From contig JBFWMM010000001.1 in the NCBI GenBank assembly GCA_050251615.1, positions 62,001 through 126,000 of the forward strand: a DNA stretch of 64,000 nt, in the 5' to 3' direction. Both the position numbers and the translations under genes were made by a program. The notes under the pieces were generated by a model that was given only the letters and a program-made list of their open reading frames with translations, did no database searches and had not been told where the DNA came from. Within the stretch, counting starts at the first letter, position 1, and each line of letters begins with the position of its first letter. Source of the DNA: Sedimentisphaera sp050251615. GTDB taxonomy: Bacteria > Planctomycetota > Phycisphaerae > Sedimentisphaerales > Sedimentisphaeraceae. This document shows positions 35,547 through 44,191 of this stretch, in pieces.

Positions 35547-36449
35547 TTGAAAAAGACCCTCGCCATTATAGTTGTAACAGCTCTGACTGTATTAACAGGC
35601 GGATGTAATCACCTCCCGCGCGGTACGGCGCCTTCACAGAAGCTTGTTTTTGATCGCTTTGACAATATGCAGGTAAGCTTCGACACATCGACCGACATCA
35701 TCCCTGAGATACAGAACAAAGAGCTTGGTGAGTACATATCAAGGAATGAGAATTCCGTGGCGTCCTGGGGCGAAAATGGCGGAGCCGGCATCTGGATGAA
35801 TGCCGCTGTCTTCGGCGAAGACAGCAACAGGCTTGCCAGAAAATATGCGTTTATGGTGGATGAGGACAGCCCCGGCTATAATCTTATCGACACATCAAAA
35901 TGCATGAGGATAGAGCTTGAATATGCTCTACCCGGTGATTTCGATGATATTACTTATGCCAGTGAGGCAGAACGCAAGAAAGAAATTATCTTTACAGGTA
36001 TCAATATGTTTATCACCGACATAGATGAGATTCGCCTCGACAGCGACTATGTCTATTCGGGAGCCATGATGGTCAAACAGGCATTTACGCTTCTTATGTA
36101 CGAAATCGAGAAGAATCCTTCAAAGATGTATTTGCTTGAAGAACGTCAGGGATTTGATTTTGACTACCCTACGCTCGGCCCTGCAAAGGCGAGAGTTCTT
36201 GTTAATCAGGAAAATAAAGTGCGCATAAAGGTCAAGGTCGGTACGTACATCAGGAATTTTGAGCATCAGAGGGATGTGATTGATATGGATGCTTTCCTCG
36301 GCGGACCTGTCGGCTATGGCCAGTACAGCGAAGAAGGGGGATCGGCCGAGCCACAGAGCAAAAATCACGGATTTTTCTCAAATCTGATGAACTTCAGATT
36401 TAAGCTTCCAGGTTTCGGCGGCGCAACGACTGCTGAACCGCAACAATAA
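35547..36449 (+). CDS. Predicted lipoprotein of unknown function
   Basis: A 300-residue protein with a lipoprotein signal peptide: MKKTLAIIVVTALTVL followed by lipobox LTGGC, so Cys20 should be lipidated and the protein anchored to a membrane. The body is a mix of alpha and beta with no family I recognise. The C-terminus (about 260-300) is low in complexity and Gly/Pro-rich. The start is TTG 35547 with AAAGGGA about 6 bp upstream; no ATG gives the signal peptide. It stands alone between the ilvC terminator and its own terminator. Confidence 0.8.
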   Translation: MKKTLAIIVVTALTVLTGGCNHLPRGTAPSQKLVFDRFDNMQVSFDTSTDIIPEIQNKELGEYISRNENSVASWGENGGAGIWMNAAVFGEDSNRLARKYAFMVDEDSPGYNLIDTSKCMRIELEYALPGDFDDITYASEAERKKEIIFTGINMFITDIDEIRLDSDYVYSGAMMVKQAFTLLMYEIEKNPSKMYLLEERQGFDFDYPTLGPAKARVLVNQENKVRIKVKVGTYIRNFEHQRDVIDMDAFLGGPVGYGQYSEEGGSAEPQSKNHGFFSNLMNFRFKLPGFGGATTAEPQQ

Positions 36450-36469
36450 ACTGTAAGTTTGAGTGTTAC

Positions 36470-36512
36470 AGGCCTCTTTTGCCCGTTATAAGGCAGGAGA
36501 GGCCTTTTTTTC
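36470..36512 (+). terminator. Terminator after the lipoprotein gene
   Basis: AGGCCTCT (36470-36477) pairs perfectly with AGAGGCCT (36498-36505), followed by an eight-T run. The loop is long (20 nt) and may hold an inner stem (GCC..GGC). Confidence 0.8.
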
Positions 36513-36689
36513 GTTTCAGAAAGATAGTTACGGCAATCCGCCCAAAGCAAGTTGTAAGATGTGTCAATTTCAAATTGTCGCATCATTCTCACGGCGTAGC
36601 ATCGACTAATCGCCTGCTTCAAGCTTTGCCCTCCACATGCTGCTCTCTGAAAGCCTTCGCCACGAAGTATAACAGAGCAACGGTGAAAG

Positions 36690-37355
36690 TCAGTTCTTCG
36701 CGAGCATTCCGTTCACAAGGATAGTGAGTGCTTCAGTAATCATATTCAAGCCGGAAACGACGTATCCATCAAATTCTTCATTTGAAGAGATTTTACGTAA
36801 AGTTTCGCTGGGGCGCAAATAGGAATACCAGCCTGACTGAAAGGCGCAGGCATATTGCAAAAACATTCTGCCTTGAAGCGGAGTGAGACCGGTTATTTTG
36901 GAGCAGACTATTTCAGCGCCGAAATCAATCACGGGGCCAAGGTTTGCGCGGTAGGTATTGAACGTCTCAACGGAGCTGTTTCTTTCTATTGTCGTAGAGA
37001 CTATAGGGCAAAGTCTCAGGAAGAAATCGCATTGTATGACATTCTCAATCCATCTGCGGCAAAATGCCTCGATGTCATCATTGTCAATGTCGTCCAGATG
37101 TTTCTTCTGATATTCAAGCGCATCTACGAAGGACTTGAGTGCAAGATTCAGGAAAATATCTTCCTTGGAATCGAAATACTTGTATATATTAGGCTTGGAC
37201 ATACCTGCCCCTTCGGCTATCATGGCCAAAGAGATCTGATCATACTCTTTGTCGATAAAAAGATTTGAGGTTGAGCTCAGTATGTCGTTTTTGCGTACTT
37301 CTTTTTGCTCACTTGACCGAGCTCTTTTCCAGTTTTTTCTCATTTTGCTTCTCAT
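36690..37355 (-). CDS. TetR/AcrR family transcriptional regulator
   Basis: A 221-residue one-component regulator. The N-terminal TetR helix-turn-helix is at about 17-65 (KNDILSSTSNLFIDKEYDQ, then SLAMIAEGAGMSKPNIYKYF). The C-terminal ligand-binding domain is helical and is not assignable to a ligand. ATG 37355 or ATG 37343 may be the start; neither has a strong ribosome-binding site. A perfect 12-bp palindrome AACTAATTAGTT at 37358-37369 lies immediately upstream and is a candidate autoregulatory operator. It is divergent from dapF. Confidence 0.85.
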   Translation of the reverse strand: MRSKMRKNWKRARSSEQKEVRKNDILSSTSNLFIDKEYDQISLAMIAEGAGMSKPNIYKYFDSKEDIFLNLALKSFVDALEYQKKHLDDIDNDDIEAFCRRWIENVIQCDFFLRLCPIVSTTIERNSSVETFNTYRANLGPVIDFGAEIVCSKITGLTPLQGRMFLQYACAFQSGWYSYLRPSETLRKISSNEEFDGYVVSGLNMITEALTILVNGMLAKN

Positions 37356-37435
37356 AAAACTAATTAGTTCTTTTTTCTTGAAAAAACTGCAATACTCCGA
37401 GGTTTACAGCAAATCCCCTTTTTGCCGATACCCTA

Positions 37436-37464
37436 TTGAGATTACAACCGACAACAAGTATAAT
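37436..37464 (+). promoter_or_regulatory. Promoter of dapF
   Basis: TTGAGA (37436-37441), optimal 17-bp spacer, TATAAT (37459-37464). The predicted leader is about 53 nt to the dapF ATG. Confidence 0.65.
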
Positions 37465-37523
37465 GAGCAGTTCAGCTGAGGTCAATAAGATATTGCAAAG
37501 CAACCTGAAAATATGAGGAAAAG

Positions 37524-38399
37524 ATGAGATTTACCAAAATGCACGGACTTGGAAACGATTATGTTTACGTAAATTGTTTTGAAGAGCAGGTGATGAAGCC
37601 TGAAGAGATGGCGGTGAGAGTGAGCGATAGAAACTTCGGCATAGGCGCCGATGGTCTGATTTTGATTTGCCCTTCGGATGTAGCGGATGTGCGTATGCGT
37701 ATGTTCAACGCTGATGGAAGCGAGTCGGAGATGTGCGGCAACGGGCTAAGGTGTGTGGCAAAATATACCTTTGACCACAAGCTTGCAGAGCCGGGCACAG
37801 GCCTTTCGATTCCCGGACAGCAGCCTTGTGAGCATTCGCTCAATATCGAAACCGGCGCAGGGGTGCTGCGCGTTGGCATAATCCCCGGTGAAGACGGCAA
37901 GGCGGAAATGGTTTGCGTTAATATGGGCCGGCCGATCCTTGCGCCGGCAGAAATCCCCGTCAAAATGAGTGGCGATATGGTTATTAATGAACCATACACC
38001 GGCCTCGGCAGTGAGCTCCGAATGAGCTGCGTTTCGATGGGCAACCCGCATGTAATCTTTTTTACCGACTGCCTTGAGGCAGTTGAGCTTGAGAAAATAG
38101 GCCCGATAATCGAAAACGACCCGATCTTCCCCGCGAGAATTAATGTGCATTTTGTGAAGGTGGAAGGGCCTGACGAAATCTCCATGCGTACATGGGAGCG
38201 CGGCAGCGGCATTACTCTGGCCTGCGGAACGGGCGCCTGCGCTTGTCTTGTGGCGTCTATCCTCAACGGCCTGACAGAACGGGCGCTGCTTTGCCATCTC
38301 CCGGGCGGAGACCTTCAGTTGCACTGGTGCGAGGAAGACGGCTGCGTTTATATGACCGGTCCGGCTAAGGAAGTCTATGAGGGGCTTTGGCTCGACTGA
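37524..38399 (+). CDS. dapF: Diaminopimelate epimerase
   Basis: Converts LL- to meso-diaminopimelate for lysine and peptidoglycan. The two-fold symmetric protein has 291 residues. The catalytic cysteine pair lies in EMCGNGLRC and LACGTGACA. The N-terminal signature FTKMHGLGNDYVYV and the RNFGIGADGL segment are complete. GAGGAAAAG precedes ATG. It is monocistronic, with its own promoter and a probable terminator at 38437-38464. Its presence suggests a diaminopimelate cell wall or lysine synthesis. Confidence 0.95.
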   Translation: MRFTKMHGLGNDYVYVNCFEEQVMKPEEMAVRVSDRNFGIGADGLILICPSDVADVRMRMFNADGSESEMCGNGLRCVAKYTFDHKLAEPGTGLSIPGQQPCEHSLNIETGAGVLRVGIIPGEDGKAEMVCVNMGRPILAPAEIPVKMSGDMVINEPYTGLGSELRMSCVSMGNPHVIFFTDCLEAVELEKIGPIIENDPIFPARINVHFVKVEGPDEISMRTWERGSGITLACGTGACACLVASILNGLTERALLCHLPGGDLQLHWCEEDGCVYMTGPAKEVYEGLWLD

Positions 38400-38436
38400 C
38401 TGCCCGCGCAGGCGTTTGCTTCTGCCACTATGACAG

Positions 38437-38464
38437 ACCGGCGAGGAAAGCGCCCGTCGGTTTT
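38437..38464 (+). terminator. Probable terminator after dapF
   Basis: ACCGGCG (38437-38443) pairs with CGTCGGT (38455-38461, one G-T pair) and is followed by four T. It is moderate in strength. Confidence 0.5.
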
Positions 38465-38523
38465 CTGAGGTAGATAAGCGTAATGGCTTATGTTACAAGC
38501 TTTTGTGTTTATTTGGAATCTAT

Positions 38524-38539
38524 TGGCACGGCACTTGCT
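38524..38539 (+). promoter_or_regulatory. Sigma-54 (-24/-12) promoter of groESL
   Basis: TGGCACG-GCAC-TTGCT matches the RpoN consensus TGGCACGNNNNTTGCW at every fixed base, with the required spacing from GG to GC. The transcript would start near 38550, leaving about 47 nt before groES. No CIRCE inverted repeat (TTAGCACTC type) and no clear sigma-70 or sigma-32 pair was seen in the 197-bp gap. Confidence 0.7.
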
Positions 38540-38596
38540 TGTTAGATTTGCAGTTATAACAATTAAACTTCTCTAACCATTAGGAGTAACATAAAA

Positions 38597-38887
38597 ATGA
38601 AACTTAAACCACTGTCTGATAATGTATTGCTCAAGAGAGTAGAAGAATCCTCCGTAACCACGGGAGGCATCGTACTGCCTGACAGCGCCAAGGAGCGCTC
38701 AAGCCGTGGGACCGTAATCAGTGTTGGCCCGGGCCGCCTCAAAGACGATGGTACGAGAGCCGCAATGAGCGTTAAAGCCGGTGATGTCGTGATCTTCGAG
38801 AGCTACGCCCCCAGAGACATAAAACTGAACGGCGAGGAATACCTCATCGTTGATCAGGGCAGTATCATCGCGGTAATCGAAGACTGA
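38597..38887 (+). CDS. groES: Co-chaperonin GroES
   Basis: A 96-residue heptameric lid of the GroEL folding chamber. KLKPLSDNVLLKRVEE opens the protein. The mobile loop is about residues 17-33 (SSVTTGGIVLPDSAKERSS), followed by VISVGPGRL and GDVVIFESYAPRDI. AGGAG lies about 10 bp before ATG. It lies 42 bp before groEL and shares the sigma-54-type promoter upstream. Confidence 0.96.
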   Translation: MKLKPLSDNVLLKRVEESSVTTGGIVLPDSAKERSSRGTVISVGPGRLKDDGTRAAMSVKAGDVVIFESYAPRDIKLNGEEYLIVDQGSIIAVIED

Positions 38888-38929
38888 TAACAACAATGAA
38901 CAGCCTGAGAAGGCATGGAGATTGATTAT

Positions 38930-40546
38930 ATGACAGCAAAAAAAATAGCATTTGAAAACGAAGCCCGCGCGGCAATTCTTGAAGGTGTCAAGAAGCTCGC
39001 GGCGGCGGTTAAAATAACCCTCGGCCCTTGCGGGCGCAATGTTATCCTCGAAAAGTCTTTCGGTAGCCCCACGGTTACCAAGGACGGTGTTTCGGTGGCT
39101 AAGGAAATTGAGCTTGAAGATGCCTATGAGAATATGGGCGCGCAGATGGTCAAGGAAGTTGCCTCGAAGACGAGCAACGTTGCCGGTGACGGTACAACCA
39201 CCGCGACGATTATGGCAGAAGCCATCTTCGCGGAGGGACTCAAAAACATCACTGCCGGCGCAAACCCGATGAAGGTAAAGCGCGGCATTGATCAGGCTGT
39301 GGCCGCGATTGTGGCAGAGCTTCAGAGGATGAGCATCCCCGTCGATTCCTCAAAGCAGGTCGAACAGGTTGCCCGTTGCTCATCCAATCACGATGCCGAG
39401 ATCGGCAAGGTGATGGCGAAAGCGATGGAGAAAGTCGGCAAGGACGGCGTTATTACGGTAGAAGAGGGCCAGAGCCTTGAGACAACAGTTGACCTCGTAG
39501 AGGGTATGCAGTTCGACAAAGGCTACCTCAGCCCGCACTTCGTTAATCAGCAGAATATGACTGTTGCGCTGGATAAGCCGTATGTACTTATTTACGAAAA
39601 GAAAATCAGCAATGTACAGACGCTTGTCCCTGTGCTGGAGAAGGTTGCCAAGCAGGGAAGGCCTCTGCTCATAATAGCGGAAGACATTGAGGGCGAGGCT
39701 CTGGCGTTGCTCGTTGTCAATAAGCTTCGCGGCGTGCTGAACGTTGCGGCGGTTAAGGCTCCGGGCTTCGGCGACAGGCGCAAGGCAATGCTTCAGGATA
39801 TTGCCATCCTTACAGGCGGTCAGGCCATTATGGAAGACCTCGGCTACAAGCTTGAGAATGTTGAGCTTTCCCAGCTCGGCCAGGCAAAGAAGGTTACCAT
39901 AGACAAAGACAGCACGACAATCGTTGAAGGAGGCGGTTCAAGCGAAGACATTACCGCCCGCATCGACCAGATCAAGAGCGAGTACAACCTCTCCACAAGC
40001 GACTACGACAAGGAGAAGCTCCAGGAGCGCCTTGCCAAGCTGAGTGGTGGCGTGGCGCAGATCAATGTCGGCGCGGCTACCGAGGCCGAGATGAAAGAGA
40101 AGAAGGCGAGAGTCGAAGACGCGCTGCACGCTTGCAGGGCGGCAATCGAAGAGGGCATCCTTCCCGGTGGCGGCGTTTCTTCTCTTACAGCAATAAAAGC
40201 GCTCAAAAAGCTCAAGCTCGAGGGCGATGAAGCTGTCGGAGCGGACATTGTTTGCAGGGCGGTATCAGCTCCAATCAAGCAGATTGCCAAAAATGCCGGC
40301 CTCGACGGCTCCATCGTTGCGCAGAAGGTTATCGAAGCAGACCAGCCGAACTTCGGCTACAACGCGCTTACGAAGGAATACGGCAATATGATTGAGTTCG
40401 GCGTGATCGTGCCGACGAAAGTCGAGAGGAGCGCGTTGCAGAACGCCGCTTCAATCGCCTCGCTCCTGCTCACGACTGACGCTATTGTCAGCGAGATTCC
40501 CAATGATAAAGACGCTCTTGGCGGTATGCCGGGCGGAATGATGTAA
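38930..40546 (+). CDS. groEL: Chaperonin GroEL
   Basis: A 60-kDa chaperonin of 538 residues. The ATP site is LGPCGRNVILEKSFG (usual LGPKGRNV, here Cys for Lys), and the AGDGTTTATIMA segment carries the catalytic Asp region. The apical domain is complete, and the C-terminus is GGMPGGMM, the flexible Gly-Met tail. ATG 38930 with GGAG at 38917-38920 is chosen; the frame from 38915 adds only five residues. It is second gene of groESL, followed by a terminator. Confidence 0.96.
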   Translation: MTAKKIAFENEARAAILEGVKKLAAAVKITLGPCGRNVILEKSFGSPTVTKDGVSVAKEIELEDAYENMGAQMVKEVASKTSNVAGDGTTTATIMAEAIFAEGLKNITAGANPMKVKRGIDQAVAAIVAELQRMSIPVDSSKQVEQVARCSSNHDAEIGKVMAKAMEKVGKDGVITVEEGQSLETTVDLVEGMQFDKGYLSPHFVNQQNMTVALDKPYVLIYEKKISNVQTLVPVLEKVAKQGRPLLIIAEDIEGEALALLVVNKLRGVLNVAAVKAPGFGDRRKAMLQDIAILTGGQAIMEDLGYKLENVELSQLGQAKKVTIDKDSTTIVEGGGSSEDITARIDQIKSEYNLSTSDYDKEKLQERLAKLSGGVAQINVGAATEAEMKEKKARVEDALHACRAAIEEGILPGGGVSSLTAIKALKKLKLEGDEAVGADIVCRAVSAPIKQIAKNAGLDGSIVAQKVIEADQPNFGYNALTKEYGNMIEFGVIVPTKVERSALQNAASIASLLLTTDAIVSEIPNDKDALGGMPGGMM

Positions 40547-40555
40547 CAGAATATA

Positions 40556-40591
40556 AGTGGGGAAAGGCTTACGGGTGTTTCCCCGCTTTGC
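40556..40591 (+). terminator. Terminator after groEL
   Basis: AGTGGGGAAA pairs with TTTCCCCGCT (one G-T pair) around a 12-nt loop and is followed by TTGCTTTT. It lies 10 bp past the groEL stop. Confidence 0.75.
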
Positions 40592-40628
40592 TTTTATGCG
40601 CATAGCGTAGATGCAGAACGGAGGATAT

Positions 40629-40910
40629 ATGAACCTCAATTTTTATGCGAATATGTTGGCCTCGGCCACAAAAAGAGCGGCCGTCTGGCTGCTTGCCGCA
40701 GGGCTGGCGCTTATCGGGCTTTGCGCACTGATTTTCATTTTCAAGATAGTATTTATCATCATCGCGATAGCACTCATCGCATCAGCCGGATTCTGGTGTA
40801 TCGGTATGTCTGTGAGAATGTTCCTTTCGCTATCCGGTAAAAACAGAATATCCGACAGGGATGATCCGTATCGGGAAAACGTCCGCATACATCATCGCGA
40901 TTGGAGCTGA
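40629..40910 (+). CDS. Small membrane protein of unknown function
   Basis: A 93-residue protein with two closely spaced hydrophobic segments (about 16-36 and 38-60) and a short charged C-terminal tail (KNRISDRDDPYRENVRIHHR). GGAGGATAT directly before ATG 40629 is a very good ribosome-binding site and decides the start over the in-frame ATG at 40611. It has no recognisable family. It lies 82 bp after groEL but beyond the terminator. Confidence 0.6.
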   Translation: MNLNFYANMLASATKRAAVWLLAAGLALIGLCALIFIFKIVFIIIAIALIASAGFWCIGMSVRMFLSLSGKNRISDRDDPYRENVRIHHRDWS

Positions 40911-41007
40911 TACAGGCAGATATCGCTGCCGGAACAGCCTGCGCCTGTGAGCGGCAGGAGGGTAAGTACGGTTTACACCGAGTTTACGCACGGCGCCGTT
41001 TTTACGG

Positions 41008-41082
41008 TGCCATTGCGCCATCGATGTGAAGATGCTGCCGGATATAACTTTCAATTTCCGGTCGCTTTCGCGGCTTCTCTGT
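41008..41082 (+). repeat. Composite intergenic repeat, copy C
   Basis: First module GCCATTGCGCCATCGATGTG (41009-41028) with a CATTG/CGATG stem. Second module CGGATATAACTTTCAATTTC then GTCGC-TTTC-GCGGC (41061-41074). Compared with copy A both sides of the second stem have changed but pairing is kept through G-T and G-C pairs. Confidence 0.7.
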
Positions 41083-41266
41083 ACTCACGTAATACAATGT
41101 ATCAATTCTATTCTTGATGACGTATCGTAAAACAGTATCATTTCGTAAGAAATGCGCCAATGTTGTGAATGCCCGCAACATAGGCCCGCTTCGATTAGAC
41201 CATGCAAAAAGCCGACCGTCATTCAACGGCCGGCCTTCGCAGTATATGTTTTTTTGGAGGTACGTT

Positions 41267-41359
41267 ATGAAAAAGCTTTTATGTTTCTATTGTCTCACTT
41301 GTCAAAGTTATATACAGAACGGTTGGGGATTAGTTCGTAAAAATATCGCGCCTTATTAA
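41267..41359 (+). CDS. Possible 30-residue micro-protein
   Basis: ATG 41267 follows GGAGG (41256-41260) with ideal spacing and opens a 30-codon frame beginning MKKLLCFYCLTCQSY, which is hydrophobic and Cys-rich at the start like a short signal or membrane peptide. There is no homology judgement possible. It may be a truncated gene start left after a deletion. Confidence 0.25.
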   Translation: MKKLLCFYCLTCQSYIQNGWGLVRKNIAPY

Positions 41360-41490
41360 AAAATATGGAAATAATTTTCGCGAGCCTCATTATCATCCGC
41401 TAAAACAGAACCCCGAACGCACAAAATAGGTGAATTGTTCGTGATTCCGTATATAATTACGGCTGACAGTTGTTCTATCGGTTTTCAGAG

Positions 41491-42000
41491 ATGAATTTTT
41501 TTAGATTTCTTCAGACAATACTTTACTGCGTTTGCGTAGTCGCAGGGTGCGCGTTGCTCGCGCTCGCCTACGTTGCGCCGGATATCGAAACGTACTTCAA
41601 AAACCGTATGACGCTCGTTGCCAGCGAGAAAAAGATTGAACAGCTTCGCGAGCAGGATGATATCTACATCTCCAAAATACTTATGCTCGAACGCGACCCG
41701 GGCCTTATACGCCGCTACCACGATAAAACTTTTCACGTGGAGACTGATGAACCGAAGTATCCCAAGCCAGACAAGGCCACGATAAAAATGGCCATGGATG
41801 CGTTGAGGGATGTGCAAGAGGAAAATGATACGCCGAACAAAGCTCCGGCGCTTGCGTGGCTCACTGTCGCGAATCGACAATCAAACAGAACACTTCTGTA
41901 TGTTGCAGGAGGCGTTCTTATAGCTACAGCAATTTTCTTTCTGAACGGGATTCGATGTCCGCGTGCAGTGAAGAACGAAATACAAGAAAGTACGGCCTGA
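41491..42000 (+). CDS. Two-TM coiled-coil protein, septum-initiator-like
   Basis: A 169-residue protein. It has one N-terminal membrane helix (about 8-30), a charged coiled-coil segment (about 40-80, ASEKKIEQLREQDDIYISK), a Pro/Lys-rich stretch and a second membrane helix near the C-terminus (about 140-158). The first half resembles FtsB/DivIC septum formation initiators, but the second helix is unlike them, so a cell-division role is only a guess. The upstream TATAAT near 41449 may be a -10. The ATG at 41491 starts the first helix directly. The next gene begins 1 bp after its stop, implying co-translation. Confidence 0.65.
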   Translation: MNFFRFLQTILYCVCVVAGCALLALAYVAPDIETYFKNRMTLVASEKKIEQLREQDDIYISKILMLERDPGLIRRYHDKTFHVETDEPKYPKPDKATIKMAMDALRDVQEENDTPNKAPALAWLTVANRQSNRTLLYVAGGVLIATAIFFLNGIRCPRAVKNEIQESTA

Positions 42001-42001
42001 T

Positions 42002-44086
42002 ATGCCAGACAACAAAAAGATTGAGTTGCTCGCTCCGGCGGGGAAAAAGGAATCCCTTATCGCGGCCATTGAAGCGGGTGCGGATGCCGTGTATCTGGGC
42101 CTCAAAACCCTCAACGCAAGGCGCGGGGCAGATAATTTTGAATATACAGAACTTGCCGATGTTGTCAGCCTGGCGCATGAGAAGGGTGTGAAGGTGCATC
42201 TTGCTCTCAACACGATCATCGCTGCGAGAGAGACGGGGCAGGCCGTGCGTGCGCTGGAAGTCGCATCGCAGGCGAAGGTTGATGCGGTTATCGTGACAGA
42301 CCCTATGTTCTTCAGCTTCATCGCGCTTTATCCCGATATGGAATTTCATTTCAGCACGCAGGCGGCTATTGAAAACACTCTCGGCATGTCGTTTGCGAAG
42401 AGGATCGGCGTGAAGCGGGTTGTTCTTGCCAGAGAGATGACATTCGAGGAAGTCAAAGCGGCCTCGGCTCAGGCAGGCGTTGAGACTGAGATATTTGTGC
42501 AGGGCGCGATGTGCTTCGGAGTATCGGGTAAATGCCTTATGAGTAGCTGGGGCGGCGGCCGAAGCGGCAACCGAGGCACATGCACAAGTCCGTGCAGGGT
42601 GCTGTGGACAACCGGCGAAGGCGAAGGCGAGGCCTATATGTCCATGCATGACCTCAGCCTTATCGAGTATATGGATAAGATCAGAGAGGCGCACGTGAGC
42701 TGCCTGAAAATCGAAGGACGCTTGAAAAACGCGTCCTGGGTCTCACGCGCGGTGGGCGAGTATAGAAAAGCTCTCGACGGTGTCGCTTTCGATGAGCAGA
42801 TTATATCGAGTCTTTCTGATGTAACCGGCAGAGAGCAAAGCGCCGCGTATTTCTCCGGCCATACCGAAGGCCTCTGCGGCAGGGCGGGCAGGGCGGCCTC
42901 GGCAGCGGAGTTTGTCTCCGACCTTCCACAGAACAAGCCCGATGGTTCCCGCCCCAAACGCGGATGGAATGTGGCAGTGAGTACATCGCAAGGCGCATTC
43001 ACGGTGAATGTGAGCATGGAGGGAGAAGACTTCAATGAGGAGTTTTCGCTTCCTCTTACCGTTCTCAAGCGCGAAAAGAAAGGTGTAACCGTTGCCTCTC
43101 TGGCAGGGAGAATCACCTGCGAAACAAGACCCGCTCTCACGCTTCTCAGCTTTACCTCTGATGAGCCCCATAAACTTCTCGCGAGAAAGACGGTAAACGG
43201 ATTTGATGAACAGATTGCATCAATCTACTACCGCTGGCAGAAGAAGCAGGCCGATGATACAATCAGAATTGATTTGCCGGAGAACGTTGCCAGCGCCGCC
43301 GTGCAGGGCAGACGCTCCGAACAGAACACCCTTTCGCTGCGCAAGGACAGCAAGGTGAAATGCATCCGCCTTGACTACCGCAACGCGAAGAAGATTACCG
43401 GCACGCTTTCGGGAATAGAACAGATTGTTCTGGAAAATGTTCCCGCCGACAAGGAACGGACGCTGCAAAAGGGCTGGATTGTGAGTTTGCCTGCGGTTTT
43501 CTATGAATCACAGATTGATGAGCTTAGGGCTCTCGTCAGCGCTTGTGCCGCGAGCGGGAGGCTCGTGGAGGCAAACAGTTTCGCGGGCATAGAGCTTGCG
43601 AAAGAGGCCGGAGCGAAATTCTGTACAGGCCCTGAAATCTGGATTCTCAACCATCTTGCCGCAAGGGCGCTCAAAAAACTGGGCGCGCAGAGCGGATATG
43701 TCAGCATTGAGGCGGATAAGAGGCAGGTTACCGAGCTTTGTATGCGCAGTGAGCTACCGCTCAATATGCTGCTCTACGGCTACCCCACTCTCTGTATCAC
43801 GAGAGCGGAGATGTCGGAGGATTTGCAGGACGGGGCGATTATTGAGGACGCCCGCGGAATCAAGATGACGGTGAGCAGGGGCGATATTACCGTGCTCAGG
43901 AGCGCGGAGCCATTCTCGCTGCTCGGTGCCTCCAATCCCGCGGTTCGCGTGCAGACATTCGTAGCAGACCTCTGCGCCATCACAGATGAGACTCGGCTGA
44001 TTGAGACGGTCAAAATGCTCAAGAGCGGCAAATACCCGACGAACGTTCCAGCCAAGCGCTTCAACTACAACCGAACATTGAAATAA
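42002..44086 (+). CDS. U32 peptidase-family protein (RlhA/TrhP-like)
   Basis: A 694-residue protein of the U32 family. The N-terminal barrel starts IELLAPAGKKESLIAAIEAGADAVYLG, and the U32 signature is EIFVQGAMCFGVSGKCLMSS, followed by NRGTCTSPCR. The cysteines there would hold a cluster or metal. The length and C-terminal extension are like RlhA (23S rRNA C2501 hydroxylation) rather than the shorter TrhP/TrhO pair (tRNA hydroxylation), so RNA modification is more likely than collagen cleavage. It follows the coiled-coil protein gene by 1 bp. A composite repeat starts 3 bp after its stop. Confidence 0.85.
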   Translation: MPDNKKIELLAPAGKKESLIAAIEAGADAVYLGLKTLNARRGADNFEYTELADVVSLAHEKGVKVHLALNTIIAARETGQAVRALEVASQAKVDAVIVTDPMFFSFIALYPDMEFHFSTQAAIENTLGMSFAKRIGVKRVVLAREMTFEEVKAASAQAGVETEIFVQGAMCFGVSGKCLMSSWGGGRSGNRGTCTSPCRVLWTTGEGEGEAYMSMHDLSLIEYMDKIREAHVSCLKIEGRLKNASWVSRAVGEYRKALDGVAFDEQIISSLSDVTGREQSAAYFSGHTEGLCGRAGRAASAAEFVSDLPQNKPDGSRPKRGWNVAVSTSQGAFTVNVSMEGEDFNEEFSLPLTVLKREKKGVTVASLAGRITCETRPALTLLSFTSDEPHKLLARKTVNGFDEQIASIYYRWQKKQADDTIRIDLPENVASAAVQGRRSEQNTLSLRKDSKVKCIRLDYRNAKKITGTLSGIEQIVLENVPADKERTLQKGWIVSLPAVFYESQIDELRALVSACAASGRLVEANSFAGIELAKEAGAKFCTGPEIWILNHLAARALKKLGAQSGYVSIEADKRQVTELCMRSELPLNMLLYGYPTLCITRAEMSEDLQDGAIIEDARGIKMTVSRGDITVLRSAEPFSLLGASNPAVRVQTFVADLCAITDETRLIETVKMLKSGKYPTNVPAKRFNYNRTLK

Positions 44087-44089
44087 AAA

Positions 44090-44191
44090 CGCCATTGCGC
44101 AAAACAATGCGACACTGCAAAGTGCAACGGGGCGTAGCGACGGCAAATGCTACGGCGGGTATGACTTTCAAATTCCGGCGCTCACACGCCG
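44090..44191 (+). repeat. Composite intergenic repeat, copy D, overlapping the end of surE
   Basis: First module CGCCATTGCGCAAAACAATG (44090-44109); a longer spacer contains CGTAGC...GCTACG. Second module has GACTTTCAAATTCCGGCG and CGGCG-CTCACA-CGCCG (44176-44191). The second stem covers the last three codons and stop of surE on the other strand, so it could double as that gene's 3' hairpin. Confidence 0.65.

Larger units (their letters stand above)
40911..41490. other. 580-bp intergenic region with composite repeat copy C and a micro-ORF
   Basis: It contains copy C of the composite repeat (41008-41082), a hairpin of GCCGACCGT with ACGGCCGGC (41210-41233) and a 30-codon frame with a strong ribosome-binding site (41267-41359, listed separately). 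The rest shows no gene; longer frames here run through repeat sequence. Confidence 0.6.
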
